Assembly: GCA_014529385.2 (NCBI GenBank)
Contig: CM043960.1
Span: 70,805,410 to 70,869,409 of the forward strand
Origin: Adiantum capillus-veneris
Lineage: Eukaryota; Streptophyta; Polypodiopsida; Polypodiales; Pteridaceae
Length of the DNA stretch: 64,000 nt
Direction of reading: 5' to 3'
In this document: positions 33,692-46,090 of the stretch, piece by piece
Numbering within the stretch: position 1 is the stretch's first letter
Layout: every line of letters starts with the position of its first letter
Notes under the pieces: generated by a model
Database searches by the model: none
Seen by the model: only the letters and a program-made list of their open reading frames with translations
Told to the model about the DNA's origin: nothing
Position numbers and translations under genes: made by a program

Positions 33692-34215
33692 CACAAGGAC
33701 CTAAGTAGGTTTCCTACTAACACTCGTGTGATGGTTTCTTGATTTAGTTTCGGCTAAAGAAAGCGTTTTTCTTAAGTGGATCCGGAAGAGGATATTCCGC
33801 GATCAAGTGGATAGCCAGGAAGCGTGTGTCTTGCCGAGGGTCTGCGACTAGATAGGTTTAGTTAGGATCTATGGATTAGAGTAGTTGTTGGTGGTCGAGG
33901 TATTTGTGAGGTGATAAAAGCGTTTACTAGTCCGTGTGTGGCAGTGAAGCGTTTTTCTACTCATAGATGCAAAACCCCATATGATTTGTAGGAGTAGCTT
34001 TAGGTAAGTGATCCGATTCTGATCTAGAGCTATTCATCACTGAATTATTTGCTAAAGTGCTTGATTGCATTTGAAATCACAGAAAAGTGTACTTTTGAGG
34101 GTAAAAATGCATTAAACAAGCTTTTGTGGATATTTTTGTATGACTGACTGATGCTGTGCATATAAAGGAGCATTTGCAAGGGTTCTGTGAAGAAAACCTG
34201 CAATTCTGTAAACAT

Positions 34216-35629
34216 AGACATCCTACGCGTAGGATGTCTCAAGGGGGTTCTAGAGACCAAATTTGAAAATTTTGACTGCACCAGTGGGTTCAGAGGGTAG
34301 GTTTTACCCTAGTAACATATTGACTTGGGTGTTTTTCCCTATTTTTGTTGACCAAAAGCCAAAAGGCGGAGTCAGAGAACGTAAAATTTCAGAAAAGGCT
34401 TAAATTGAGTGATTTTTGCATGTTTTTGCAATTGTGAAGCATACTTGCACTTGCTGAGAGCATAAGGAAGCATGAGGGACACTTCAGTCTCAAAAAATCA
34501 GCAGTAGACATCCTACACGTAGGATGTCTACAGGGTGATCTCGTGGAAATTTTGAAAATCTGAGATTACCAGTGTGTTTAGAAGGTAGGTTTTACCCTAT
34601 TTTCACCTGGAAAGTGAAAATTTGACCAAATTTTGACAGATTAAAGCCAAAAGATGAGAATTGCCAGACATCCTACCCAAATTGTGTCCAAGGCATAATT
34701 TTTGAGACCAAGCCATAGGATTACTCCAAAGGCATGTTCTAAATGTTGTATTGAATGCATGTGAGAGTTTTCAGCTCATTTGGATGAGAAAATTGGGTTC
34801 AAAGCGGACTTTAACACTTTTGACTGAAAAAGGCAAGAACAGCTAAAAATTGGGACTTTTGAAATCCAAACCAAAATCTAAGCATACCACTGGGTTACTG
34901 ACATCAAGGGGAAGCTGTGGGACAAGTCTGGGGTCAAACAGGCCAAAAAGACATCCTACGCGTAGGATGTCATATGTGTGATTTTGCACTCCAAACTTAA
35001 TTTTGAGCATACCACTGTGATCAGCACCATAAGGAGAGTCTGTGGTTCAAATTTGGGGAAATTCTGAGCAGTTAGACATCCTATGCATAGTATGTCTACT
35101 GCATAATTCTGAAACCAAAATTCTACTGTGGACATAGCATACTGTCATATAGCCTTAGGCAAGCCTCCTAGGAAAATTTGGTACTATTTGCAGTTGATTT
35201 GACTTAGGAATTCATCAGAACAGACATCAGGCTTTTGGAACAGATTCTTGATCATTTGACCAACCTATAGGCGTCATAATCAAAAAGTAAAAATAGCTGT
35301 GAGTTAAGCACATCAAGGGGAAGCTACAGTGCAAGTTTGAGCTGAAACAGAGCAAAAAAACATCCTACGCGTAGGATGTCTCCAGCTTCATTTAGGACTC
35401 CAAACCAACTTATGAGCACACCACTGTGATCAGCACATCAAGGAGAAGCTAGGGTGAAAATTTCAAGTCATTCTGAGCAAAAGACATCCTACGCGTAGGA
35501 TGTCTCAAGGCCATTTTTAGGTCCAAATGAAATTCTGAGCATACCATTGTGTTGTTGGACGTAAGGGGAGTCTCTCGACCAAATTTTGTTAAATTCTAAG
35601 CATATAGACATACTACGCGTAGAATGTCT
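34216..35629 (+). repeat. array of 22-26 base palindromes in the E3 leader
   Basis: Eight sites carry the same palindrome with core CATCCTACGCGTAGGATG: 34216-34239, 34505-34530, 34667-34690 (decayed), 34950-34971, 35073-35098, 35359-35380, 35482-35505 and 35606-35629. Four are perfect palindromes of 22-24 bases (34216, 34950, 35359, 35482); others have one to three changes. Neighbouring sites are about 123-145 bases apart, or twice that. The DNA between them is a degenerate repeat with words such as GAGCATACCACTGTGATCAGCAC and AAGGAGAAGCT. In RNA each would form a strong hairpin. Confidence 0.85.
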
Positions 35630-36084
35630 CTAGGCCAGTTTTAGGGTCCAACTGTAATTTTGACCATACAGAAGTGTTCACAGTGTCACAGAGATCCCAA
35701 ATCTTCTTTTAAAATTGAATTTGCACTCATTTTGACCAGTCTAAACTGCATTTCACTATTTTGGCCATAACTTTCACAAACGGTATCGGATTGGAAAAGT
35801 TTTTATATCAAAACGTAGCCTGAGAGCGGCTCTACAAATATTAGAGCAATACTTAAACTAAACGCATGCCGACGGCAACCATTTAGTTCAACTTTGAAAA
35901 AAACATCGTTTGAGGCCTCAAAATTCATCCGGAAGTCAGGGGTGTCTGAAAGCGACAATTTGCGAGAATTGCGACGAAACGGTTGCGGTTTTGGACATAG
36001 TTTCAACTTTTCCCTAACCAAAGCACTTGAACACAATAGACTAAGTCTACTTGAACCAAGCAAAAGCTCTTAAGCCCAGAAATC

Positions 36085-37752
36085 ATGTCTACCCTAGATT
36101 CAAACGCAGCTTACACAAGCTTGGAGATCCCGACGATAGAGGAATATCCTCCCACAATGGATCTTCCAAACTTGCAATTGATAAAGACCCATCTTGTTGA
36201 GAGAGTTTGGATGATTGGTCATGAGAGTGAAGGACTATATAGATACATTGACGACAATGAGGTCAATCTTTATAGGTGCTCAGATCCATACCTAGAAGAG
36301 ATAACGGATTACAAGCTCTTATATGTCTACACATACGGAGTCGAGTGTCAATGGAGATCTATAGTTTTTGACAAGTATGGATGCGAATATAGAGTTGTAG
36401 AAAGCACAAATCCATAGACTGTACTAGAAAGAGGTGGATATTTGGTCAATGAAGGACCACAAATGCCTCCACCAAACACGAGAATTCCTATAGGAATTCC
36501 AAGAAGAGAGCCACCAAGATTCCCTTCAAGAGAGATAACGAGAGAAGGATTGGGAGAGTCTCTGGTTAGACTTGTAGACAATCGACGAGTTAGACCATCC
36601 CAAGTCCAGAAATGGGTAAACAGAAAATACTCCGGAGATAAAGATCCGAGAGATCACGTAGCGGCTTTTAGAAGAGTGATTAGAGCAGAGGAAGTTTCAG
36701 ATTTTGCGACACAGTTTGCGGGATTTGGATTGACTCTAGAAGATGATGCAGCTACACGGTTTGACACTGTGGAAAAATGGGATTTTGAGACCCTAGATGA
36801 GCTGTTTGAGGAGTTTATTGAAGAATTCTCGCCAAAAGGCATTGCTCACAACACGGTCTCACAAATCCATAGATTCAAACAGAAAGAGGATGAATCAGTA
36901 CGCAAAGCATCATTATGGCCCAAGAGATATGTTAAGCTCTGTCCGAGAGCGCAATTACCTACGCAAGCACGATTGATGTTGATCTTTATCCAGGGAATGA
37001 GACATGCGGGCCTTCAGAAGGATCTTCATATGATAAGGAGGATGAAGCTAAACGAGTTGATCAAAGAAGCTCTTTATCTAGTGGATAACTGTGAGGCATA
37101 CAAAGAAAAGGACTTAAAGAGTCAAGGAGATGACACATCCTCTCAGCACAGTGTTTCACAGATAAGTGAGCCCATTGCCAAGCCAACGGCACCTATTGAT
37201 CAAGAAAAGCTTATCGACGACTTGGTCAAGAGGTTAATTCCTCTTGTAAGGTCTGATTCGGGAGAGCCGAAGTGGTGTGAAATTGAGAGAAAATGGACGA
37301 ACCATACGGGGGAAGAGTGCTATTATAGCATGGAAAATGCTAGGGAGAGGTATGTACAACTTGTTCCAGAGGCACCTACTCCACCTAGATACATTACGGG
37401 GAATACGCCAAGACCAGTAGGAGATTTAAGGCCACAGCTTGTCTTAGGACAACAACCTCCGCTGCCAGGTGCTAGAATGCAGGTAGACATGAGATACATG
37501 CCAATGATGGAAGCATCAAATAAACCAACGCCAGTACCAGCTACAATGTGGTATAGCAACCAAAGTAGGTACTACCCTTCGGAGCAACAAAATGTGAGAG
37601 AAATACATGGAGTGGTGAGGCCGGTACAACCTCCACCTCGTGGTTTCAGTCGAAAGAAAGAAGGTATGAAATGGATGAAAGGACATTGCGATTCATTGCA
37701 AATAGCGGCTTATCTAGGTCAAAGCTTGCTTATAGCCAAGAGGAAATGCTAA
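36085..37752 (+). CDS. E3 gag, one in-frame TAG
   Basis: A single frame runs from ATG 36085 to 37752, broken only by a TAG at 36415-36417. The first 110 residues are an N-terminal domain with many tyrosines and acidic residues that I do not recognise. After the stop comes a retrotransposon gag domain: WVNRKYSGDKDPRDHVAAFR, FGLTLEDDAATRFD, LDELFEEFIEEFSPKG and FKQKEDESV, the usual capsid order. The tail is proline-rich. A decayed zinc knuckle (CGITHLIPDC) lies beyond the end, in the next ORF's frame near 37855. In the element this would form the particle. The lone TAG may be a mutation or a readthrough site. Confidence 0.75.
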
Positions 37753-37870
37753 AAGAATCTCCTCAACCAGAGACAGATTGTCACAAAAGTCGTGACAACC
37801 ACTTGGTCAAATAATGTCCTCATATGGAGATCATTGAATTAAATGCCTATTATCTTGTGGCATCACTCAC

Positions 37871-39718
37871 TTGATTCCCGATTGCCCAAAAAACCCAAAC
37901 CAAATCAGGAAAATCACGACAAATGTATTAGGGATTGTTCAGCTACCTAGTAGCTCAGAAAATGAAAATGTTGTACCAGTTCAAGCGGTTACGAGAGCAC
38001 AAGCTCAAAAGAAAGCTGATGAGAATCCAGAGACAAAGAACACGAAAAGTGACATGAGTCCGAAGACAGATGATGGACCAAAGACAGACGCACCTAGTCA
38101 GAAAACCAAGAGCAAACGAAATAGTTGGAAAGCTAGAAAGACTAGGATGAAATCACGCAGGGAACAAGAGAAAAAATCCCTAGCTGAGAAGCTTACCGAA
38201 GCTCGGGAGAAGATAAAACAACATGAGGAAAAGGAGGCACCTTCTCTTACACAGATGGTTAAACCTCTAGAAGAACCATCCATGGATGAGAAACCGAGAA
38301 GTGCTAGTTCAGGAGGATCTGTGGTGGCAGAGAAGGTTAATGAGACATTAGATGCCCTCTTGAAAGCCTATGATGCGAGGCTCAAAAACAACCAAACCCA
38401 AGAACACAGGTGGATGACATATCCCTATACAGAACTAGAAAAGCAAAGGTTTGAAATGTGCAAGAAAATGATTCAAACAGCCCAAGATTTACTAGAACCA
38501 ACAATTGCAAAACCTGAGGATGTGATCCGTGTCATGCCTACACAAGTAATCCCACCAAACCAGGAACTAAAAGAGCCAGATTCTAGGCATGAGCACAAAC
38601 CAAACCTCAAAGACCTAGCATTAGAACCAAGGATAGTACTGAATACCACGGATAACTCTTCCGAGGGATTTCACCAAGCTATACCTGAGGATTGTAAAGA
38701 GATAGATGGTCTTGACGAATTGTGGAAACAAGTCAGAGAGGCCAATGAAGCCGATGACCTAAGAAGACGAGTAGACAAGACTGGTGATGAACGAGGAGTG
38801 TTTCTACCACCAATAGAGGAATTTGAGACTGGATCTCAAATGAATCTAGACGTGCAATCGTGTTGGGGCGACAAAGGATATGTACAATCTATGGATAGTC
38901 AACCCCATTCGCTAAGAACACTACCCTCCTACATGGGAGAGTACGAAACCAAGTCAGATGTGGTTGCAGTCCCATCACAGAGACTGTCTCCGAACAAGGT
39001 CATCGATTCAAAGGGGCTAGTAGATATTCTATCTACCCCAGTCACTTGTACAATAATGTTAGCCGAGTTGCTCAGAATAAGACCAAACATGTGGGCTAAT
39101 GTGGGTAAATGTCTAGAGAAATTTGGTGTAAAAACCCCAATGACTCGAATCGAGGAAGGCATCAAAGAGCTTGAAATGCCTCAACTAAATACTAGGCCAT
39201 TACCATTAAACAAGGTAGACGAGTATTATGAGGGAGAAGATGGAAATACTACCCTTCCTATGGAATTCAATGGTGTAAAAACCATGGCAATCCTTGACAG
39301 TGGAGCTTGCGTGGCCATTACAACCAAAGAGGTTTGGAAAAAATGGGGAAAACTTGCCTTGATATCCACACGAATGACCCTGCAGCTTGCAGACGGACAC
39401 AAGGAAAAGCCCCTAGGACTGCTAGAAAAAGTAATTGTTACTTCTTGTGGCATTGAATATGAACACACTTTTGTTGTTGTTTACTTTGGCAAGAAGAACA
39501 ACTATGACATCATTCTGGGAAGACCATTCATGCGAGAGTTGAAAATGGTCCAAGATTGGGGTTATGACCATATATACCTGAGACATATGGAAACCATAAC
39601 AAAGATAAACTTGAGGGACCATAGCTATAGGGATGTGACGAGAACACCGGTTGAGGAGTTTGATTCCGCCACAGTTGCAGGATCAGAACTTCCAGCTTGG
39701 TTAGGTAAGCCTAAATAA
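37871..39718 (+). CDS. E3 protease-containing ORF
   Basis: The frame opens from a TTG at 37871 in the tail of a zinc-knuckle-like sequence and has no clear ATG of its own, so it was probably expressed with gag by frameshift. A long charged region with KKADENPETKN and coiled-coil character (about residues 70-180) leads to an aspartic protease: ILDSGACVAITT at 39290 has the D-S-G active site, and IILGRPFMRELK near 39512 is the second conserved block. The frame ends with TAA at 39716, six bases before the next ATG in the same frame. No reverse transcriptase follows, which is where it would normally start. Confidence 0.75.
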   Translation: MIPDCPKNPNQIRKITTNVLGIVQLPSSSENENVVPVQAVTRAQAQKKADENPETKNTKSDMSPKTDDGPKTDAPSQKTKSKRNSWKARKTRMKSRREQEKKSLAEKLTEAREKIKQHEEKEAPSLTQMVKPLEEPSMDEKPRSASSGGSVVAEKVNETLDALLKAYDARLKNNQTQEHRWMTYPYTELEKQRFEMCKKMIQTAQDLLEPTIAKPEDVIRVMPTQVIPPNQELKEPDSRHEHKPNLKDLALEPRIVLNTTDNSSEGFHQAIPEDCKEIDGLDELWKQVREANEADDLRRRVDKTGDERGVFLPPIEEFETGSQMNLDVQSCWGDKGYVQSMDSQPHSLRTLPSYMGEYETKSDVVAVPSQRLSPNKVIDSKGLVDILSTPVTCTIMLAELLRIRPNMWANVGKCLEKFGVKTPMTRIEEGIKELEMPQLNTRPLPLNKVDEYYEGEDGNTTLPMEFNGVKTMAILDSGACVAITTKEVWKKWGKLALISTRMTLQLADGHKEKPLGLLEKVIVTSCGIEYEHTFVVVYFGKKNNYDIILGRPFMRELKMVQDWGYDHIYLRHMETITKINLRDHSYRDVTRTPVEEFDSATVAGSELPAWLGKPK

Positions 39719-39724
39719 CTGTGG

Positions 39725-41017
39725 ATGTGTGGAGCTTCACAATGTAGTAGCTTGAAACGCGAGGAATGTATCCTAGAGCGGGTTATAGAGGATATGGACT
39801 ATATCCCAGAACCATTTCCTGAAGAAGAGTTAGAGCCTTTTGGATGGGAACACATCTTGGCTACTCTAGACGTGTGCGTCATGGGGGATACTCCCACAAC
39901 AAAGTTTTGTGATGAAAATGGCTATGATGTCGTTCCTTATTTTGCAGTGAGTGTAATCCAGGAAAACGAAGAGATCCAGACATCAACAAGCTCTCTATAT
40001 AAGGAGCAAACAAACAAATGTGGAGAATCAAAAGATGAAGAAGACGACGAGTTCTATGACTCTGTAGAACACTTTGAGCTTCAAGAAGATCAAGAACCCG
40101 GGAATCAATGTCATCGCTACACGAATAAAGTGCATCAAAAGTGGATTCCAAAGTCCTCGGTGAAGACACAGCCACCACAAGCATCCTCATACATGGCTCC
40201 TAATAAGTATGCAAAGGCTCAGCTAGGAGGAATACGACCAGAGCAACGAGCTAACAATGCTCTAATCAATGGGCTAGAAAAGTCCTCCAAGAAACTACCA
40301 CCCACGAGCAAACAGACAGTAACTTTCCACTACCAGCCAAAAAATCAAGGGAAAGTACAAGAAGTCAACCTTGCTGAGGATAGTAGCGATAGTGATGAAT
40401 CTTACGACATCCCCTATCATCAACTCAGGCCATCACTATCACCAACCCCTTCAACATTAACCATGACAAGTCAAAAGAACAAGACAACAAGTCCAAGCCA
40501 AAAATCTCGACAAATCTGGATACCAAAAAGCCAAATCGACCAAAAACAGTTATGGATCAAGAAGACAAAGATCTCTAATGACAAATCACAAGATCCAACA
40601 CCAAAACAAAAGCAAGGAAAGCGTGCACGAACGGGTAAGAATATCACAAAGTTGCAAGCTTTCACAACTCAGGTTTGCGCTCCAAAGAAGTTGATTCAAG
40701 CACAAAAAAGTCAGGAATTCATTTGGATTCCAAAACAACCACAGTATCAACTTTCAAAGCCTGAATCCCGTCACCAACCAAGCGTACAAGGGCTGAAGCA
40801 AAGAACACTGTTGACTCACACAACGAAAAGGTGGATCCCAAAGAAGTCTCTTCAAACGCAAACGAAGCACAGGCAAGTATGGGTTCCCAAACGAGAGCCA
40901 GCAACAAAACAGCCAATAATCGCAAAGCAATGGGTCCCAAAGAAGAAGAACAAAATTGCTGTCAACGCATCGCCACTTGAATTCTTACAATTCTTCCTAC
41001 GATTACAGTACAGTTAG
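39725..41017 (+). CDS. E3 WIPK-repeat ORF, unknown function
   Basis: 430 codons from ATG 39725, in the same frame as the protease ORF and six bases after its stop. The first 125 residues are acidic (FPEEELEPFGWEHI, then DEEDDEFYDSVEHF). The rest is strongly basic, rich in Q, K, S and T, and carries seven copies of a W-[IV]-[PK]-K motif at residues 140, 265, 277, 334, 370, 386 and 403. Single W-[IV]-P-K motifs occur in some plant retroelement gag tails, but an array like this is not familiar to me. It occupies the place of reverse transcriptase. Basic, repeat-rich composition would suit RNA binding; that is inference. Confidence 0.7.
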   Translation: MCGASQCSSLKREECILERVIEDMDYIPEPFPEEELEPFGWEHILATLDVCVMGDTPTTKFCDENGYDVVPYFAVSVIQENEEIQTSTSSLYKEQTNKCGESKDEEDDEFYDSVEHFELQEDQEPGNQCHRYTNKVHQKWIPKSSVKTQPPQASSYMAPNKYAKAQLGGIRPEQRANNALINGLEKSSKKLPPTSKQTVTFHYQPKNQGKVQEVNLAEDSSDSDESYDIPYHQLRPSLSPTPSTLTMTSQKNKTTSPSQKSRQIWIPKSQIDQKQLWIKKTKISNDKSQDPTPKQKQGKRARTGKNITKLQAFTTQVCAPKKLIQAQKSQEFIWIPKQPQYQLSKPESRHQPSVQGLKQRTLLTHTTKRWIPKKSLQTQTKHRQVWVPKREPATKQPIIAKQWVPKKKNKIAVNASPLEFLQFFLRLQYS

Positions 41018-42560
41018 AAGAGAGCAAGTCGCTTCAATCAAGCAACGATACAGGAGCTTCAAAGACCATTACATTGCTTAGAATAGGAAGCCTCACCAAC
41101 AAATGCCAATAAGCAAATAGCTTATACCCACATCTTGCACAACATAAATCTTTTCCATGCATTGACTGTGTATGCATAATAGGGCTACATTACAAGGCCT
41201 GCATAGGCACAACTTTTAATTGCCCAAGCACAACACATACCCTTTGCGATACCCTGTCGTAAAGGATGACTCCAAATAGGAAGGGGGGAGGCATTCTGAA
41301 TGCGGACCTAACATTATGACTATTAGAGGGAAATGTTTTTTGAGATGCATTGAATTTTTGCGTTTTATTGTGATAATTTTTTGACAAAATTTAGAGTATA
41401 TGCCCTCATAGTAGTGTTACAGAGGAGTATGGGGACAAAATCCATATATGAGCCCCTAGGCATGTGTATAGTGTACATAGCATTTAGATTTCTATTTGAA
41501 TGATTTTTCTTTTGTTGAGTTGTTTTAGGATTTTCTTTGTTTATTATTAAGAAAAAATTTAAAAAAATCCATAATCCACATGAAGAAAAGACTGACGAGA
41601 GGCCTGAGCACTACAAAGAGAAGAAGGTGCAGGACAACGATGAAACTTCACGAAGTATGTCTCAGCAGCCACTACAACAGCCGAAGAACTTGTCACAAAG
41701 CAATGTCAACAGGCAACCGACAAGTCATACAAGTCCGAGTCGAGCAGCTAAGCCACAAAATGAGTGAGGTGTTAGTCCCAAAACTTCAAGTAATATTGTG
41801 GTCTAAGCGTCTTAGCTATTCTAGGTACTGCTCAAGCTGGAAGAGTTGAGCATATTTACGTTGTGTCGCTCATGCTGGTATAGGTGAGCAAAAGAGTCGA
41901 AGTCTACTATACTTAAGTCTGGTGAAGTGAAGGAGAAGGTCCAAAAGACACTCACGTACTGAGCACAGTGAGATACAAGTGGAGAAACTTCTACATCGAA
42001 AACCCTTCTTGGAAAGGTGGAAGCTATTGAGACATCTTTTGATGTCACATGTGCTACATTTATTCCTCGAAACACCCATCATCTCCTTCTTTCACATTGC
42101 ATGCTTTTATTGACAAATTTCTCATATGCATATAGAGTGTCCTATAATTAGCACTTGCATCAGGCACTCTTCTGTGTTTCACCCAAGCACTCACCTTTCA
42201 TGAACATGTACTTCACATTCAACTGCTCAACTCTAATAAGAGCGTATACCAAAGGCATTTTTTCCCACCGGGTTTTTTCCCTTCGGTCATCCAGGTTTTA
42301 GACCCTAATCTAAAGACACCTATCACCATCCTCTTGTACATATTCCTTCTACATCAAAAATAAGAAAATGCTACTCAAATCAATTGACAAATGAATTGGA
42401 GCTCCAATTTCAGATCATAGCATACTTCTCCTCAATGGTGAGTCGAAGAATGGCCTACAATGACAAAGCTGCAGACAACACTAACAACATGATTGAACAG
42501 GAACAAAGAAGTCCTCAATGACAAAGAGCAGACATAAGGGTAATCAGAGGATTGCAAAAG
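41018..42560 (+). other. E3 interior without recognised gene
   Basis: About 1.5 kb. Short open frames at 41537 and 41580 are polar and basic, similar in composition to the WIPK ORF, but show no motif. The region just before 42560 may contain more decayed helicase sequence. Confidence 0.45.
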
Positions 42561-42561
42561 C

Positions 42562-43070
<509 letters not shown>

Positions 43071-43149
43071 TTTCTTTCCAACAACAAAACGACAGCAAAG
43101 ACCACATCGCCATCGACAATCAGGTCATGTCGGGGACGACATGAATGCG

Positions 43150-43160
43150 GAAGGGGGGAA
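43150..43160 (+). other. polypurine tract of E3
   Basis: GAAGGGGGGAA directly precedes the LTR start TGTTGACC at 43161. Confidence 0.9.
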
Positions 43161-44116
43161 TGTTGACCTCTGGGTCAACAACACAACATAACTCAAGTTT
43201 CATACCAAAGTCTTATCTTTTGCGAGTTATGAAATGCTGCGGATTATGGCTATAAACGTCATTTGTAATGAGTAGTTATTCTAGTTTCAGAAGTCGGGGT
43301 GCAATGGCACTTCCAGATTGTAAATACAAAGCCATTTGACCCTTTCAACCCCATTTTTGGTTAAACCTAAGGTAGCCTTAGTATATAAGGTACCTAGGTC
43401 ATTTTGTAAAAGGACTTTTTTCATAATCAAAACTAAGCGCTGCCGTCTACTGTGTGTGAGAGAGAAAGAGAGTGAGCGTGAGCTTCATCCTCTCTCTACG
43501 CCCGGCTCGCTCAACACATTGGAGATCCGACTGCACCATTGTTGTAGGCTCGAGGAGAGCTACGCGACAACGCCAAGCATTCCACGCAAGAAGAAGCGCA
43601 CACGCAGATGCATCTACGAGCTATTTGTGGCCGTAAGTGTATCAAACGATGTCTGTTTTCTACGTGCTAGTAGTCTATAGAATCGTGGCGACATAAGCTA
43701 CGCATAGGTACTCATAAATTTCAGTTTCGGGCACTTTCAAAATTCGGCTCTGTCATCCTATGCGTTTTCCGCAGATGGGTTTAGAGTGAGGGTTTTGACT
43801 GTAGGAGCTTAGGGACAGGTGTATCCTAGTGAGGGGATGGTGTTCCTTAAGTTTCTTATGAATCTGGCATGATTAGGTGAGTTACCTTCTATATGTGTGT
43901 ATGTGGCTAGGTGGTGTAGTTGAGAGCAGTGAGGTTCTTGATTGTGGTTTAGTTTTCCTTCCTGAGTGTTGTATGTGTAGGATGGTCTTAGCCTGACAAG
44001 CTAAAGAGATTTCCTCCGTGTACCTATCGTGTCATCTGTGTCCTCGATTGACATTATGTTGATCTAGGTAGTGTTTGCATGCACTTCATGGGTGTGTGAG
44101 TCTCTCTCGTCCAACA
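43161..44116 (+). repeat. 3' LTR of E3
   Basis: 956 bases, colinear with 32719-33672 with scattered substitutions and a two-base difference near the right end. Followed by the target duplication GTTAG. Confidence 0.92.
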
Positions 44117-45075
44117 GTTAGTTTGCAGGTTTGTCACTCTCTTTTGCTATGTTGATCCTCATGACACACTACAAGGGGGGATAGACTTTAGAGGCTTCGT
44201 CCTTGACTGTTGCTGATCTTCGTGTCGCACTACAAGGAGTAGCTTAGGATGGTTAATTAGATTTTCCATCTCTGGTTGCTTTTGACCACCGAGTCACAGT
44301 GTAGGGAGAGATTAGCTATCTTGCATACTTTCTTCCTCGTTGTTGCTAACCATTGTGTTGCACTGCAGGAAGATTGGTTTTCATAGACTCTTTGTTTGGC
44401 GTTTAGGATTTTTAAATCCTTTGTTCTTGGATGTTGTTGACCATCGTGTTGCATCACAAGAAGATTGGATTTAATAGATTCTTTGTCTCTGTCTGTTGCT
44501 GACCACCATGTTGCAGTGCTGGGAGGGGTTTAGGGTTGTCAAATCCTTTGTTCTTGGTTGTTTCTAACCATCGCATCGCAATGCAAGAAGATTGGATTTA
44601 ATAGATTCCTCATCTCTGGTTGTTGTTGCCCACCATGTCGCACTGCAACGAGGGGTTTAGGGTTTTTAAATCTTTTGTTCTTGGCTATTGCTGACCATCA
44701 CGTCGCATTGTAAGAAGATTGGATTTAATAGATTCTTTGTCTCTGGTTGTTGCTAACCACCATATTTCACTGTAGGGAGGGGATAAATATCTTACATTCT
44801 TTGCTCCTAACTGTTGCTAACCATCACGTCACATTGTAGGTTGATTGGATTTAATAAATTTCATGTCTCTAGTTGTTGCTGACCTGTGTCACATTGTAGA
44901 GAGGGGCTAGTTATTTTAAATTCTTCATCCCTGACTACTGCTGACTACCACATCGCATTGCACGGAGACTGGTATTATATTATTTCTCATCTCTCGCTGT
45001 TGTTGGACCACCACATCGCACTGCAGAGAGGAGTTATATATGTTTAGATCTTTCGTTGCTGGTTGTCCATGAAAT
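44117..45075 (+). repeat. minisatellite with about 126-base units
   Basis: Degenerate units contain AGATTGGATTTAATAGATT, then TCTCTGGTTGTTGCTGACC and GCACTGCA-like words. The AGATTGG word recurs at about 44461, 44588, 44715 and 44840, giving a 125-127 base period. Each unit is made of two related halves of about 62 bases (GTTGCTGACCATC...TTGCACTGCA). At least seven units. No reading frame. E3 inserted at its left edge. Confidence 0.75.
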
Positions 45076-45861
45076 GTTTTTTTTTTCTATTTACAATCAT
45101 ATATGTCAAATTTATATTTATTCTATATCTACCTTACTTATATTTGCTTCATGTTTTTTTAGGCTTCAGTCATGGTAGAGACAAAGTTAACACGTCAATT
45201 GCAAACTAATTTGTGATGTTCTAGTTTTATCTCTCTATGGAGCTTCAAACAATCATTTGCGTCGGGCATTTGATCCATTGCATGCAAAGTTCGATGATTT
45301 CGTGATTGAACTTGTGGAGCAGAGCTAGCTAAAATTGTGCATTGCATTCCTTGTTTCATTTGACCCAGCTTTGCACACTAATGGAGTAATGCATAACACA
45401 GTAAAGCAATTATTGGGCCAGGTCACTAGAAGCTTTGGGATTATGGTTCATCCAAAAATCAAAGCCAAACCTGGAATCAAAGAGCAAATGCAGCTTGTGG
45501 CATAGCTACATTCAAAATTGAAGAGCAAGGATAAGGTCCAAGGCTCTTCTAAACGTCCTAGGACAGAAGAGGATGTGCCTCCTCCTTCAGATGCCGATCC
45601 CTTAGCTATACACCTGGATGATACTACTTGTCCTACTGTCCTACAATTACTTGGGGATCATTCTATTTTTCACTTGCAAGCACCCAAATTAGGTAAAGGA
45701 TGTTTTGCAAATGTGAAACAAGTTTTAGTGGCCAATCCTCTCTTCAAAGATCATGTCTATGTGGAAAAGATCTACAAGGACTAGATAGGAAGTAAGCTGA
45801 CTTTACAAATAGTGCTAGAGGAAACAATTGCTACTATTGTTCAACATCGTGGCATGATATT

Positions 45862-46017
45862 TGCTAAGTATGGAGTTTGATTTACCCCTTGTAATTTTTT
45901 GTGTTAAAAACGCACATTTTTGAGGCCCCCGTAATGAGGAGAAACCTTCGTGCGTGAAGAAAAATCACTCACCAAAAACCAAAATCACTCTATTTAGCTA
46001 TGTCCTATTTCCTAACA
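45862..46017 (+). repeat. 5' LTR of E4, internally deleted
   Basis: 156 bases. Its two ends match the ends of the 625-base 3' LTR. About 470 bases are missing between AACCAAAAT and CTATTTAGC, including the CT microsatellite. Confidence 0.85.
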
Positions 46018-46019
46018 AC

Positions 46020-46031
46020 TGGTATTAGATC
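46020..46031 (+). other. primer site of E4
   Basis: TGGTATTAGATC, a decayed form of the Met-tRNA primer site, two bases after the LTR end. Confidence 0.75.
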
Positions 46032-46090
46032 AAGGTTTGCTCGTAGCTAAAGTATCTCAAGGAAATGATTCCTTGAAATGAGTGGGAATA

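Noticed and set aside
34216-35629. CRISPR-like array
   Set aside because: Regular palindromic repeats with spacers recall CRISPR, but the repeats are full palindromes, spacers are related to each other and lie in a plant retroelement leader; no cas genes.
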